Positions 18,923 through 27,062 of a stretch of 64,000 bases of DNA are shown here, one piece after another (positions within the stretch are counted from its first letter, which is position 1; each line of letters opens with the position of its first letter). The stretch is taken from contig CAVOWQ010000055.1 of NCBI GenBank assembly GCA_963700195.1, forward strand, positions 124,001-188,000, in the 5' to 3' direction. The position numbers and the translations under genes are program-made. The DNA comes from AP-15 sp963700195. Lineage in GTDB: Bacteria; Pseudomonadota; Alphaproteobacteria; ATCC43930; CGMCC-115725. Below the pieces are notes generated by a model, which ran no database searches, was not told where the DNA came from, and saw nothing but the letters and a program-made list of their open reading frames with translations.

Positions 18923-20155
18923 TGCGGATTCTACACATCCTCGACCATTCGTTGCCGCTCCAGAGCGGCTATGTCTATCGCACGCTCGGCATTGTCGACC
19001 AGCAGCGGGCGCTAGGCTGGGAGCCGGTGCTGCTGACCAGCGGCAAGCATTACGCGCCGGGACCGGCGCGCGAGCGCATCGGTGAATGGGAATTTCTGCG
19101 GACCCGGATGCCGACCGGGCTCTACGCCCGGCTGCCGTGGGTTCGCGAGCTGACGATCGTCAGCGATCTCGACCGGAAACTCGACGAAGTGATCGGCGAG
19201 GTTCGCCCGCAAATACTGCACGCCCACTCCCCGGTCCTCAACGCGTGGCCGGCAATTCGGGCCGGCCGGCGACATGCGATCCCGATTGTTTATGAAATAC
19301 GCGCCCTTTGGGAGGACGCGGCGGCGAGTCACGGGACTCATGGTCAGGCCGGCCTGCGGTATCTGGTGACCCGGGTCGTCGAGACCCGCGCGCTCCATCG
19401 CGCGGATGCGGTGACAACGATCTGCGAGGGCTTGCGGGCGGATGCGGTCGCCCGCGGTGTCCCCGCCGACAAGGTGACGGTCATTCCCAATGCCGTCGAC
19501 CGCAATAAATTCGCCGGACCGGGAATTCCCGACCCCACTCTCGCAAGTCGGCTCGGGCTTTCCGGGAAGATCGTTCTTGGCTTCTTCGGCTCGTTCTATG
19601 CCTATGAGGGTCTGGATCTGCTGCTGCGCGCAGTCCCCGAGATGCGGCGTCAGCGGGCAGATATCGCGACACTGCTGGTCGGCGGCGGGCCGGAAGAGGA
19701 GAGGCTGCGTGCTCTGGCGGCCGAGCTCGGTCTTGGTGAAAACGTCGTTTTTGCCGGACGCGTTCCGCACGAGGAGATGCGGCGGTATTACGACTTGGTC
19801 GACCTGCTCGTATTCCCGCGCATTTCGACCCGCTTGACCGAGCTGGTGACCCCACTCAAGCCGCTCGAGGCCATGGCGCAGGAGCGCATCGTCGTCGCGT
19901 CGAGCGTCGGCGGTCATCGCGAGCTGATCCGCGACCGAGAGACGGGCTACCTGTTTCCGCCGGGCGACCCGCAGCACCTCGCCGAGGGGGTGCTCGCGGC
20001 GTTGGCAGACCAGAATTCCTGGCCGCGCATTCGGGCGCAGGCGAGGCGGTTCATCGATAGCGAGCGCTCGTGGGCGCACAGCGTCGCCCGTTACGGCGAG
20101 GTCTACCGGCGGATCTTGCGGCATTCGAGGGCCGTTTCGAGCGCCGTTCCAAGAT
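18922..20155 (+). CDS. Glycosyltransferase family 4, exosortase A-associated type
   Basis: MRILHILDHSLPLQSGYVYR is the hallmark start of the PEP-CTERM/exosortase A-associated glycosyltransferases (TIGR04063 group, Daro_2409-like). The C-terminal domain has VLGFFGSFYAYEGLDLLLRA, VGGGPEEERLRALAAELG and the donor site RLTELVTPLKPLEAMAQ. It ends near RYGEVYRRILRH; the reading frame stays open past about 20155 because it runs antisense through the converging glycosyltransferase, so the true stop is probably hidden by an indel. Start at ATG 18922, coupled to the upstream gene by TGATG. It adds a sugar to the lipid-linked repeat unit; donor and acceptor are unknown. Confidence 0.85.
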
Positions 20156-21310
20156 TTCGTGGAACAATGCGATTTGTCCCTCGGTCGTGCTTTGCCAATC
20201 GAATTGCTCGGCATAGAGACGGGTTGCGGCGCGGGACGGCAGCACAGCCAGGAGTTCGCGGATCGCGGAGGCGAGCCCACTCGGGGTGTCAGCGGCCAAA
20301 ATGCGTCCCGCCTCGGCCGAGCCGACGATATCGGCGATGCCATCCATCGGGGAGACCACGACCGGGGTGCCGCAGGCCATGCTCTCCAACAGGACATTGG
20401 GCCAGCCTTCATGGGTCGAGACGAGCAGCAGGAGGTCGGCCGCGCTGTAAATCTCGGGAAGGCGATCCTGCGGCACTCGGCCGAGCAGGCGCACACGATC
20501 GGCGACTTTGCGCTCGCGCGCCAATTTTTCGATATTGGTGCGTTCGGGCCCCTCGCCGACGATCACGAGTTCGACCTGCGGCAAATGGGCGAGTGCCTCG
20601 ACCATCAGCCAATGCCGCTTCAGCGCGACCAGGTTGCCGACCGCGAGAAGGCTCGGTCGCGTCAAGCCGAGCGCAGCCCGTGCCGCCTCACGGTCATGGG
20701 GGTGGAACAGCGCCAGGTCCACTCCGTTGCGCAGAACGCGAACCCGGTCGGCGCCGACGCCGAGCTCGACCAGCCGGCGCTTCAGCCCGCCGGACACCGC
20801 GACCAGACCATCGGCGTGCCGCGCTGCCCAGCGGATCCAGCTGCGAGGCACCGCGTGCTGTGCGATGAGGTTGAGATCGCTGCCTCGGGCGGTGACGATG
20901 ACAGGGCGATCGAGGGCGCGTCCGAGCAAAACGGCCGCGACGCCGTCCGGATAAAAATAGTGGGCATCGATCAGATCGAAGTCGCGGCGCATCCCGGATC
21001 TGCCGGCGCAGAAACGGCAGGACCGCGGCGCAAAGGGCGAGCGGCGCGCGCTCATTCCGATCCTGGGCAATACGGGGTAGCGCGGATGCTCGACATGCAG
21101 CCCGCGGCGGGTCTCCTCGCTCGGCATTCGCGCAAACACGGCATACCGCCCAAACCGAGCAGACGCGAACGGGAACCACGGGCAGGGAGCGACAACACGG
21201 GCGCTGACGACGCCGCTCGCAACGAGTTTCCTCAGACGCGTCTCGACGAAAATCCCGTGTTGGGGCTGCAACAGGTTTGGATATAACGTCGTGAAGGTGA
21301 GGATTCGCAC
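20051..21310 (-). CDS. Glycosyltransferase family 4
   Basis: MRILTFTTLYPNLLQPQHG then IFVETRLRKL is the typical start of GT4 enzymes found in exopolysaccharide and teichuronic-acid-type clusters. NGVDLALFHP, LLAVGNLVALKRHWLMVEAL, IVGEGPERTNIEKLARE and the donor-binding HEGWPNVLLESMACGTPVV are all present. The protein should end near ERRSKRPSNAA; the reading frame runs on to 20051 and overlaps the end of the converging glycosyltransferase by about 100 bp, probably because of an indel. One local anomaly around residues 90-105 (RSPFAPRSCRFCAGRSG) looks like a short double frameshift. Confidence 0.87.
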   Translation of the reverse strand: MRILTFTTLYPNLLQPQHGIFVETRLRKLVASGVVSARVVAPCPWFPFASARFGRYAVFARMPSEETRRGLHVEHPRYPVLPRIGMSARRSPFAPRSCRFCAGRSGMRRDFDLIDAHYFYPDGVAAVLLGRALDRPVIVTARGSDLNLIAQHAVPRSWIRWAARHADGLVAVSGGLKRRLVELGVGADRVRVLRNGVDLALFHPHDREAARAALGLTRPSLLAVGNLVALKRHWLMVEALAHLPQVELVIVGEGPERTNIEKLARERKVADRVRLLGRVPQDRLPEIYSAADLLLLVSTHEGWPNVLLESMACGTPVVVSPMDGIADIVGSAEAGRILAADTPSGLASAIRELLAVLPSRAATRLYAEQFDWQSTTEGQIALFHEILERRSKRPSNAARSAGRPRRNGRRCAPTSARYR

Positions 21311-21352
21311 CCGGCAGCGCCCGAATAGATCCGACGAGGCTGGCCTCGCCTG

Positions 21353-22432
21353 ATGCCACTTTACAGAAATCCGGATTTTCGGCGACTGCCGAGCGGTCTC
21401 GCTTGCGCTTTCGACAAAAGCCTCCCGCGCAGCTTCTTCGCACTTCCGGCCTGGTATCGACCTGATGGCGCGGCATGGTGTGCCGCAGGCAACCGAAATC
21501 CGCGTCTATACCGACGAGCGGCCGGCTTCGGCAGCCGCCCTCCTGGCTCAGACCACGACGGGGGATGACGGCCGGAACCTGGCGAGCCTGACGAATGCCC
21601 ATAGCCTCGAGCACGGCATCCTCCGTGCGCCGGGCGCCGATCTCGAAATAGGGCTCGCCGCGATCCTCTCGGAGATACTTTCGGAACGGCCGCAATGGGA
21701 TTGCCTCACCCTGTCCGAGCTCGATCCGCGCGAGCCGAGCTATGACGCCTTGGTCGGCGCGCTGCGCCGCGCCGGGCTGCTCGTCGAATCCTGTCTTCAG
21801 CTCCGGCACCTGGTACGAGGAGACCGCGGGCCTGAGCTTTCCCGATTATGTTGTCCGGCCGCCCTTCCGAGTTGCGCAATACGTGGCACCGCAAGCGCCG
21901 CAAGCTCGTCCGCGGCACCCGTCTGACGACATCCTTCGTCGATGACGACAAGGGTGTCGATCGGGCGGTCGCCGATTATGAAACAGTCTATGCGGCGAGC
22001 TGGAAACCGCCCGAGCTGTTTCCCGATTTTGTCCCCGCGCTGATCCGGCTCGCCGGCAAACTCCGCGCGCTGCGGCTCGGCATATATTATTTGGATGGAA
22101 TACCGGCGGCGGCTCAGTTCTGGATCCTGTGGAAGGGTCGTGCCGTCATTTGCAAGCTGGCGCACGACAAGCGCTTTGACGACCTTTCCCTCGGCACGCT
22201 CCTCACGATGGAGATGTTCGAGCGCGTGCTGACCGACGATCGCCCGCACGAGATCAGTCTTGGCCGCGGTGACGATCCGTATAAGAAGCTATGGCTGCCA
22301 AAGCGGCGTGAGAGGTGGGGCATCACCGCCGCCAACCCGCGGACGTGGCGCGGTCTGCGTCTTGGGCTGAAGCGCCAAGCCGCCATGATTTATCAGCGGC
22401 TGCGTCGCGAGCGGCTCGCTCCGGTCGGCTAA
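21353..22432 (+). CDS. GNAT/FemAB-like acyltransferase (second copy), frameshifted
   Basis: A second BcsL/CelD-type GNAT protein. The N-terminal frame begins MPLYRNPDFRRLPSGLA, the middle frame has ATEIRVYTDERPASAAALLA and ERPQWDCLTLSELDPRE, and the C-terminal frame has RNTWHRKRRKLVRG, YYLDGIPAAAQFWILWKGRA and DDLSLGTLLTMEMFERVL. Frameshifts lie near 21460 and in 21800-21880, where SFPDYVVRP links the parts. About 360 residues once repaired. It is the partner or paralogue of the protein at 16084-17235 and is likewise probably an envelope-sugar acyltransferase of unknown substrate. The stop at 22432 is 23 bp before the next gene. Confidence 0.7.
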
Positions 22433-22455
22433 GAGCTGTCCCGACACGGATTGAT

Positions 22456-23203
22456 GTGGCTTGGCTTTCCTATTCTTCTCTGATCCCGCCAAACCTGTTC
22501 ATCTTGCTGGCGATGATCGGCGTCTTGATTGCCTGGCGGCGCAAGCCGTTTGGGCTGGCGGTGGCGACCGCTGCGATCGGCCTTGTTTATCTGGCCGCGA
22601 TGCCGGTCACCGCCGGTCTCCTGATCCGATGGGCGGAGGCGATCGCATTTGACGAACCGACGCTCCCGTCGGACAAGCCGCCCGGCGCGATCGTCGTGCT
22701 GTCCGCCGATGCGCGGCGCAGCGGTATCCCCGGCGTGCCCGACACTGTCGGACGGCTGACCCTCGAGCGCCTCGCCGAGGCGGCGAGACAGTGGCGGCGT
22801 CTCGGCCTGCCGATCCTGGTCAGCGGCGGCGGACCGCCCGGCGCCTCGCTCGCGGTGCTGATGAGCAGAGTGCTCGCAGGAGGATTTTCGCGTCCCGGTG
22901 CAATGGCGGGAGGAGCGCTCGCAAAACACCTTCGAAAACGCCTTATACTCGGCTGAAATCCTGCGCGGCGCCGGTATTCACGCCGCGCTGGTGATCGCAC
23001 ACCCGTGGGACATGGCGCGAGCGCTGTGGTCCTTCCGGGCGGTCGGCTACCCGGTGGTCCCGTCACCGACCCCCGAGGGTGGGAGCCCGTCGCTCTCGGC
23101 AGCGGCTTTCCTGCCGCAGGTCCCGGCATTGCTGGAGAGCTACTATGCTCTTCACGAACTGATCGGGCTCGCCTGGTATCGCGTGCGATACGGCCATCGA
23201 TGA
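22456..23203 (+). CDS. YdcF/ElyC (DUF218) family membrane protein, frameshifted
   Basis: Two N-terminal membrane segments (IPPNLFILLAMIGVLIAW, LAVATAAIGLVYLAAM) precede a DUF218 domain. GAIVVLSADARR opens it, LPILVSGGGPPG is the conserved glycine loop, and after an indel near 22880 the C-terminal frame has NTFENALYSAEILRGAGI and LVIAHPWDMARALWSFRAVG. Members act in envelope polysaccharide or lipid-carrier steps, and such genes often accompany exopolysaccharide loci. GTG at 22456 is the likely start; no clear ribosome site is seen. The stop is at 23203. Confidence 0.78.
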
Positions 23204-23229
23204 CCAGACCGGTTAAAAACTTTTCGCAA

Positions 23230-23245
23230 TGTGAGGTACCTCACA
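23230..23245. promoter_or_regulatory. CRP-type palindrome (site 3)
   Basis: TGTGA-GGTACC-TCACA is a fully palindromic 16-mer matching the CRP consensus. It lies 27 bp after the YdcF gene and 74 bp before the start at 23320, where it could control the small downstream gene. Confidence 0.65.
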
Positions 23246-23319
23246 CCCCTTTCGATCCGCCCGCGTCATTTATCGGGCATCTGGCCGACGCCAAGATGTC
23301 TCTGACGTGGAGGACGATC

Positions 23320-23676
23320 ATGCCGAAAACCGATATATTGGACCAGAGCGCAACGAGGGTCGAACTCGACCAGCGGTCGCGCGATGCGCGCTTGCGGCTT
23401 GAATGCGTCGAGCGGCTCTTGGCAGTGCGTCCCTTGCCCGAAACAATCCTTGCTGAGGCGCTTCCTGCGCTGTTTCGGTTCGCGAACACGTATCGGCGGG
23501 CAAATTGCGGGACGATCGATGATCGCGATCGCGTCTGCCGGGCGAGCCAGTCGGGAGCGCGAGCCGGCCGAAAGCGGCGGCGGAGGGGACACCCTCTCCG
23601 CTGCGCTTCACCGGGGGATGGCCGAACTGCCCGAGAGACGCCCGAATTGGCCCGGGCCGACGAGACCCGGCTCTGA
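23320..23676 (+). CDS. Small hypothetical protein downstream of a CRP-type site
   Basis: ATG at 23320 is preceded by GGAGGACG at ideal spacing, and a CRP-type palindrome lies 74 bp upstream. The first 60 residues (MPKTDILDQSATRVELDQ, then CVERLLAVRPLPETILAEAL) look like a genuine helical protein. The last 55 residues are Arg-rich and may be an out-of-frame tail after an indel near 23500. It ends 44 bp before the truncated tRNA-Leu copy. No family recognised. Confidence 0.45.
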   Translation: MPKTDILDQSATRVELDQRSRDARLRLECVERLLAVRPLPETILAEALPALFRFANTYRRANCGTIDDRDRVCRASQSGARAGRKRRRRGHPLRCASPGDGRTARETPELARADETRL

Positions 23677-23720
23677 CGCCGGGCGGCCGGGTCCCCTTTG
23701 CGTTCAAAGGCTGGCATCAG

Positions 23721-23775
23721 TGGTGCGGGCGGGGAGACTTCGAGCCCCACCCCCTTTCGGACAACAGATTCTGAA
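23721..23775 (-). repeat. Truncated copy of the 3' half of tRNA-Leu (att-like repeat)
   Basis: About 53 bases match the 3' half of the intact tRNA-Leu at 24455-24540, in the same orientation and including the CCA end. The stretch TGGTGCGGGCGGGGAGACTT is identical, and CTTTCGGACAACAGATT is shared. Differences fall in the T-arm region. Similarity stops at the anticodon loop, which is the usual extent of an integrase attachment site in a tRNA gene. Confidence 0.7.
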
Positions 23776-24071
23776 TGGCGATGAATTCGAGATCGGTTTC
23801 GATCGCGGCAAAGTCGGTTGCGCCCCCGATCGGTCTGCGGCAATATGAGTGTGTAATTTGCCTATTATAATCACGTTAAGGTTGATTTAATTTACTGATT
23901 GTTACAACGGTCGCGCCGACCCAGGTCTGCTATCTCATCAAAAACTCCCTTCCTTGGCGCCAAGTCCGATCTCGTCCGCAACGAGGCCGAAAGGATATAT
24001 GGCGTGTAAAGATCAAGTTTCGGCTTCAAAGAATCGAGTATGGTCCTAGAACCACGTAATAATTAAGCAAT
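23776..24071. other. AT-rich spacer between tRNA-like repeat and PEP-CTERM remnant
   Basis: Base composition drops sharply in 23845-23920 (TTATAATCACGTTAAGG and neighbours) and again near 24000-24070. I see no coding sequence. It may be promoter DNA or foreign DNA left by a mobile element. Confidence 0.35.
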
Positions 24072-24347
24072 GTGGATGAGTATCACAACAGCCTTGGCGC
24101 CACATTCCTGGGGGCGCCGCTTGGCCTCGCTGGCGGCATCATTGCCACGGACAACAACTTTGCCCCATGCATCAACGGCGGCACGTGTCGGGTCACCGGG
24201 TATTGGACGGATGTTCCGTTGGTGGCAGCACCGGAACCGGGCAGCTTGGCATTAATGGCGAGCGCGTTTGGGGTGTGGGGCCTTACCAGGCGGCGCAGAG
24301 CCGGGGGCGCCCAATGCGATTATGGCTGCCGGTTGATTTGTCCCTAA
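24072..24347 (+). pseudogene. PEP-CTERM protein, C-terminal remnant
   Basis: The reading contains the PEP-CTERM sorting signal VAAPEPGSLALMASAFGVWG followed by LTRRRRAGG: the PEP box, a membrane segment and a basic cluster, as recognised and cleaved by exosortases. The N-terminal part is only about 55 residues, begins right after stop codons and has no signal peptide, so the gene is truncated or the start is lost. A one-base indel near 24300 may extend the true tail by a few residues. It fits the nearby EPS genes of the PEP-CTERM/EpsH1 type. Confidence 0.65.
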
Positions 24348-24454
24348 CCTGTCTCTGGCGGTGGCGCAACGCGTTTCCCAGAGGTGCGTGTTCGAGGAGT
24401 GCCAGCACTGGTTAGCACGATGACCGATGCCCTGTTACAGGGCCCTACTATAAA

Positions 24455-24540
24455 TGGTGCGGGCGGGGAGACTTGAACTCCCACGTCCTTTCGGACAACA
24501 GATTTTGAGTCTGCCGCGTCTGCCGTTCCGCCACGCCCGC
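24455..24540 (-). tRNA. tRNA-Leu (anticodon CAA)
   Basis: Complete 86-nt tRNA with encoded CCA. The acceptor stem pairs GCGGGCG with CGCCCGC, the anticodon loop reads CTCAAAA (anticodon CAA, reading UUG), a long variable arm (TTGTCCGAAAGGACG) fits class II Leu, and the T-arm is GGGAGTTCAAGTCTCCC. A truncated copy lies 734 bp away in the same orientation. Confidence 0.93.
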
Positions 24541-24701
24541 TCGAGCTGCTCAGGCCCAACCTGCACTTTTGGTCTCATCCTAGCCGCTACGGGCCCCGGA
24601 TGAGCCAGTCTGCAAACGAGCTTACCGCTCGGTCTCACCTCGGGGCAAGCGATCCCGCGCGCGGAGAAGGCCGCTCGATGGGCTATGGCCGCGGGGACGA
24701 A

Positions 24702-24785
24702 TTAGGGCGCGTATACCAGACCAGAAGCCCAGAGGGCGCCAACAAAAGCCAAAACCAGAGCAGTCGTTATCACCAGCTCAGTCAT
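24702..24785 (-). CDS. Putative 27-residue single-pass membrane protein
   Basis: ATG at 24785 begins MTELVITTALVLAFVGALWA, then seven more residues and TAA. Almost the whole peptide is one hydrophobic segment with a short acidic N-terminus, like KdpF- or CydX-type small subunits, though no specific family is recognised. It begins 4 bp after the stop of the gene at 24790-25443, with GGTGAGACA just before it, so it would be co-transcribed. Length alone makes it uncertain. Confidence 0.4.
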   Translation of the reverse strand: MTELVITTALVLAFVGALWASGLVYAP

Positions 24786-24789
24786 TGTC

Positions 24790-25443
24790 TCACCCGGCCA
24801 GCCCATTGGCCGAGGCAATACTGAAGCGCGATGCGCCGCCGGTATCGGTCACGTCGAGAACGATCGTGAACGTCGAGGATCGCTCGGACGCATATGCGCC
24901 GATGATGGCGTCCAGCCGGCAGAGCTGTGTTTCGTTTCTTTCGTACCTACCCCGACCCGCAGAAACGAAGATCTGGACCGGCAGATCGGCGGGCATGTCG
25001 GTGAGCAAGTGGTACGATAGCTGCCGGATCGTGTCGAGCCGCTCCCGACCGGACTGAGGGCCGGGATAGATTAGCCGTGCCACGCTCCAGCCGTCGCGGA
25101 CAAAACGAACGCAACGCTCGGATCCTGCCCCCGACTGTCCGTCGCCCGAAGCTGCCGGCTCCGCATACCCGCCGAGCGGCAAGAGACGGGCGACCGTCGA
25201 AGCAAGCGTACGATCGTAGATTACGACATTGGCGGCACCGAGCGCTCGATATTCGAGGGGCGAAGTTTCGGGCGCTGTCGCCGAGAGCTCGACGATCCAT
25301 AATTGGCCCGGCCGCATGACCGGGAGCTCTGAGGGGCCGAGCGTTGTTACCGCACGCCATTCATCGCGAGCTCCGGCCGTCGGACGGAGCAGGGTAGGGC
25401 TCCACTTCAAAGAACCAAGCTCGTCTGCCATCGTCTCCGACAT
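24790..25443 (-). CDS. Hypothetical protein with faint tetrapyrrole-methylase resemblance
   Basis: Intact 217-residue frame. GQLWIVELSATAPETSPLEY then RALGAANVVIYDRTLASTVA resembles the start of SAM-dependent uroporphyrin-III methyltransferases (GxVxLVGAGPGDPELLT...ADVVLYD), but the glycine-rich SAM loop is missing. Later GWSVARLIYPGPQSGRERLD loosely matches the GGDP region, also altered. It may be a degenerate, non-catalytic member; function unknown. ATG at 25443 follows TAAGGAGGACCGCCG, a strong ribosome site. A T7-promoter-like sequence ends 22 bp upstream. Confidence 0.6.
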   Translation of the reverse strand: MSETMADELGSLKWSPTLLRPTAGARDEWRAVTTLGPSELPVMRPGQLWIVELSATAPETSPLEYRALGAANVVIYDRTLASTVARLLPLGGYAEPAASGDGQSGAGSERCVRFVRDGWSVARLIYPGPQSGRERLDTIRQLSYHLLTDMPADLPVQIFVSAGRGRYERNETQLCRLDAIIGAYASERSSTFTIVLDVTDTGGASRFSIASANGLAG

Positions 25444-25464
25444 CGGCGGTCCTCCTTAGAGATG

Positions 25465-25481
25465 TATAATGAGTCGTATTA
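25465..25481 (-). promoter_or_regulatory. T7-type phage promoter-like sequence
   Basis: The minus strand reads TAATACGACTCATTATA, which differs by one base from the -17 to -1 core of the T7 RNA polymerase promoter (C to T). It points toward the gene starting at 25443. The following base is C, not the GGG start of strong T7 promoters. It sits in an AT-rich stretch (25455-25545) that also holds two copies of ATGTATAAT. Function unproven. Confidence 0.35.
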
Positions 25482-25603
25482 ACAGGAAAAATTGTCAATA
25501 TGGGAAATATTAGCGAATTAAATATGTATAATAGGCCCGCCGATCGAGGGTTACGCAGGATGTCGAAGGCGTCGATCGTATCGAAAGCTGAAGCAGGCCT
25601 GCG

Positions 25604-26914
25604 CTACATTACGCGGGCGCGGCACTCGCCAAAGCCGATCGGCGTGTAACCGGTCTTCCGACAATGGGCGCGGAAGATCACCTCGTCGCCGTTCTCCAGA
25701 AACGTACGGGTTTCTCCGGAGGCGAGCACGATCCGCCGCTGACCGTCGGCGCTCAGCTCCATCAGGCTGCCATAGCCCTCCGGCGTCGGCCCGGAGATCG
25801 TGCCGGTTCCGAACAGATCGCCGGCGGCCAGATTGCAGCCGCCGCAAGTGTGGTGCGCGACCAGTTGGGCGAGAGTCCAGTAAAGGTCGGTCGTGTTGCT
25901 GGCCGACATCCGGTGTGGCGGCAGGCCTTTGGCCCGCAGGCCCTCGGTCAGCAGCAAGGCTTCCAAGGCGATATCGAAGGCTCCGGTCTGCTGGTCGGCA
26001 TCGTCCCATAAATAGGGCAGCGGCCGCGGGTCCCCGGCCGGCCGTGTCGGCTGCGCGATCCGGAACGGGGCGAGCGCCTCGGTCGTAATCACCCAAGGGG
26101 ACACGGTCGTGCCGAAATTCTTGGCGAGAAACGGCCCGAGCGGCTGTGATTCCCAACCCTGCACGTCGCGCGCCGACCAGTCGTTGACGAGCCCCAGGCC
26201 GAACACGTGATCCCCGGCCTCGGCGACCGGGATCGGTTCGCCGAGCTCGTTGCCGGGTCCGATCCACACCGCGAGCTCGAGCTCGTAATCGAGCTTCTGC
26301 GCCGGCCCGAAGGTCGGGACATCCTCGTTGATAGCTTTGCGTTGGCCGCTCGGCCGGCGGATCGGCACACCCGATGGCCGCACCGAGGACGCCCGGCTGT
26401 GATAGGCGACCGGGACGTATTTATAATTTGGGTTGAGCGGATTGCTCGGATCGCGCCGCATGCCGCCGTTTCTCGCATGATGGATGCCGGCGAAGAAATC
26501 GGTGAAGCTGCCGACCGCCGCCGGCAGGTGCAACGTGCAATCGGCCGCGTTGTGGAGCAGCCGCGGAGCGAGCGGCTCGATCTTTGCCCGGTCCGGGCCG
26601 TCTGCCGACAGCAGCGCGGAGAGGCGCCGGCGCAACGCGAGACCCACATTCTTCCCGGAGGCCATCAACGGGTTGAGGCTTGCTCCGGCCCCCGCTTCGG
26701 CCGCGCGCGCCGCCTCCCCCGAAAACAGCCCCGCTTCTACTCCGGCCCGCAGGTCGAAGATCTGGTCGCCGATCGCAACCCCGCCGCGCGGCGAGCCGCC
26801 GGCCGGGCTGAACACGCCAAACGGGAGGTTCTGGATAGGGAACTCGGCATGCCCCTGAGCCGAGGCTACCCAGCTCGCGCGCCGCGGATCATGGGTTTCG
26901 TCGATCATGCTCAT
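25604..26914 (-). CDS. fahA: Fumarylacetoacetase
   Basis: Last enzyme of tyrosine and homogentisate catabolism, cleaving fumarylacetoacetate to fumarate and acetoacetate. Intact 436 residues, the normal length. The N-terminal domain has NLPFGVFSPAGGSPRGGVAI. The catalytic domain has DFFAGIHHARNGGMRRDPSN, VAYHSRASSVRPSGVPIRRP, KLDYELELAVWIGPGNELG with the metal-binding acidic residues, and NDWSARDVQGWESQPLGPFL. The start at ATG 26914 is plausible. No homogentisate dioxygenase gene is in the window. The gene stands alone on the minus strand between the 24.8-25.4 kb gene and a relic zone. Confidence 0.95.
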   Translation of the reverse strand: MSMIDETHDPRRASWVASAQGHAEFPIQNLPFGVFSPAGGSPRGGVAIGDQIFDLRAGVEAGLFSGEAARAAEAGAGASLNPLMASGKNVGLALRRRLSALLSADGPDRAKIEPLAPRLLHNAADCTLHLPAAVGSFTDFFAGIHHARNGGMRRDPSNPLNPNYKYVPVAYHSRASSVRPSGVPIRRPSGQRKAINEDVPTFGPAQKLDYELELAVWIGPGNELGEPIPVAEAGDHVFGLGLVNDWSARDVQGWESQPLGPFLAKNFGTTVSPWVITTEALAPFRIAQPTRPAGDPRPLPYLWDDADQQTGAFDIALEALLLTEGLRAKGLPPHRMSASNTTDLYWTLAQLVAHHTCGGCNLAAGDLFGTGTISGPTPEGYGSLMELSADGQRRIVLASGETRTFLENGDEVIFRAHCRKTGYTPIGFGECRARVM

Positions 26915-27062
26915 CGCCGCTATCTCCCGTCAGTACGCCCACAGCTAATATTACGCTTCCCCTGGCCGTCAGCGATGCCCGGCAAAGATCCCGGAAGCAA
27001 GATAGCTCGGACCCTGGAGCGGCGAAATTCCCACCCGTCTCGGTGGCAGGATTTCCGGGAAG

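Noticed and set aside
18922..20868. 649-residue reading of the exosortase-associated glycosyltransferase
   Set aside because: Residues beyond about 410 are Arg/Pro-rich antisense of the converging glycosyltransferase; the family is about 400 residues long.
24344..24638. Short minus-strand proteins reading SGRGGTADAADSKS or similar
   Set aside because: This is the well-known spurious translation of a tRNA-Leu gene.
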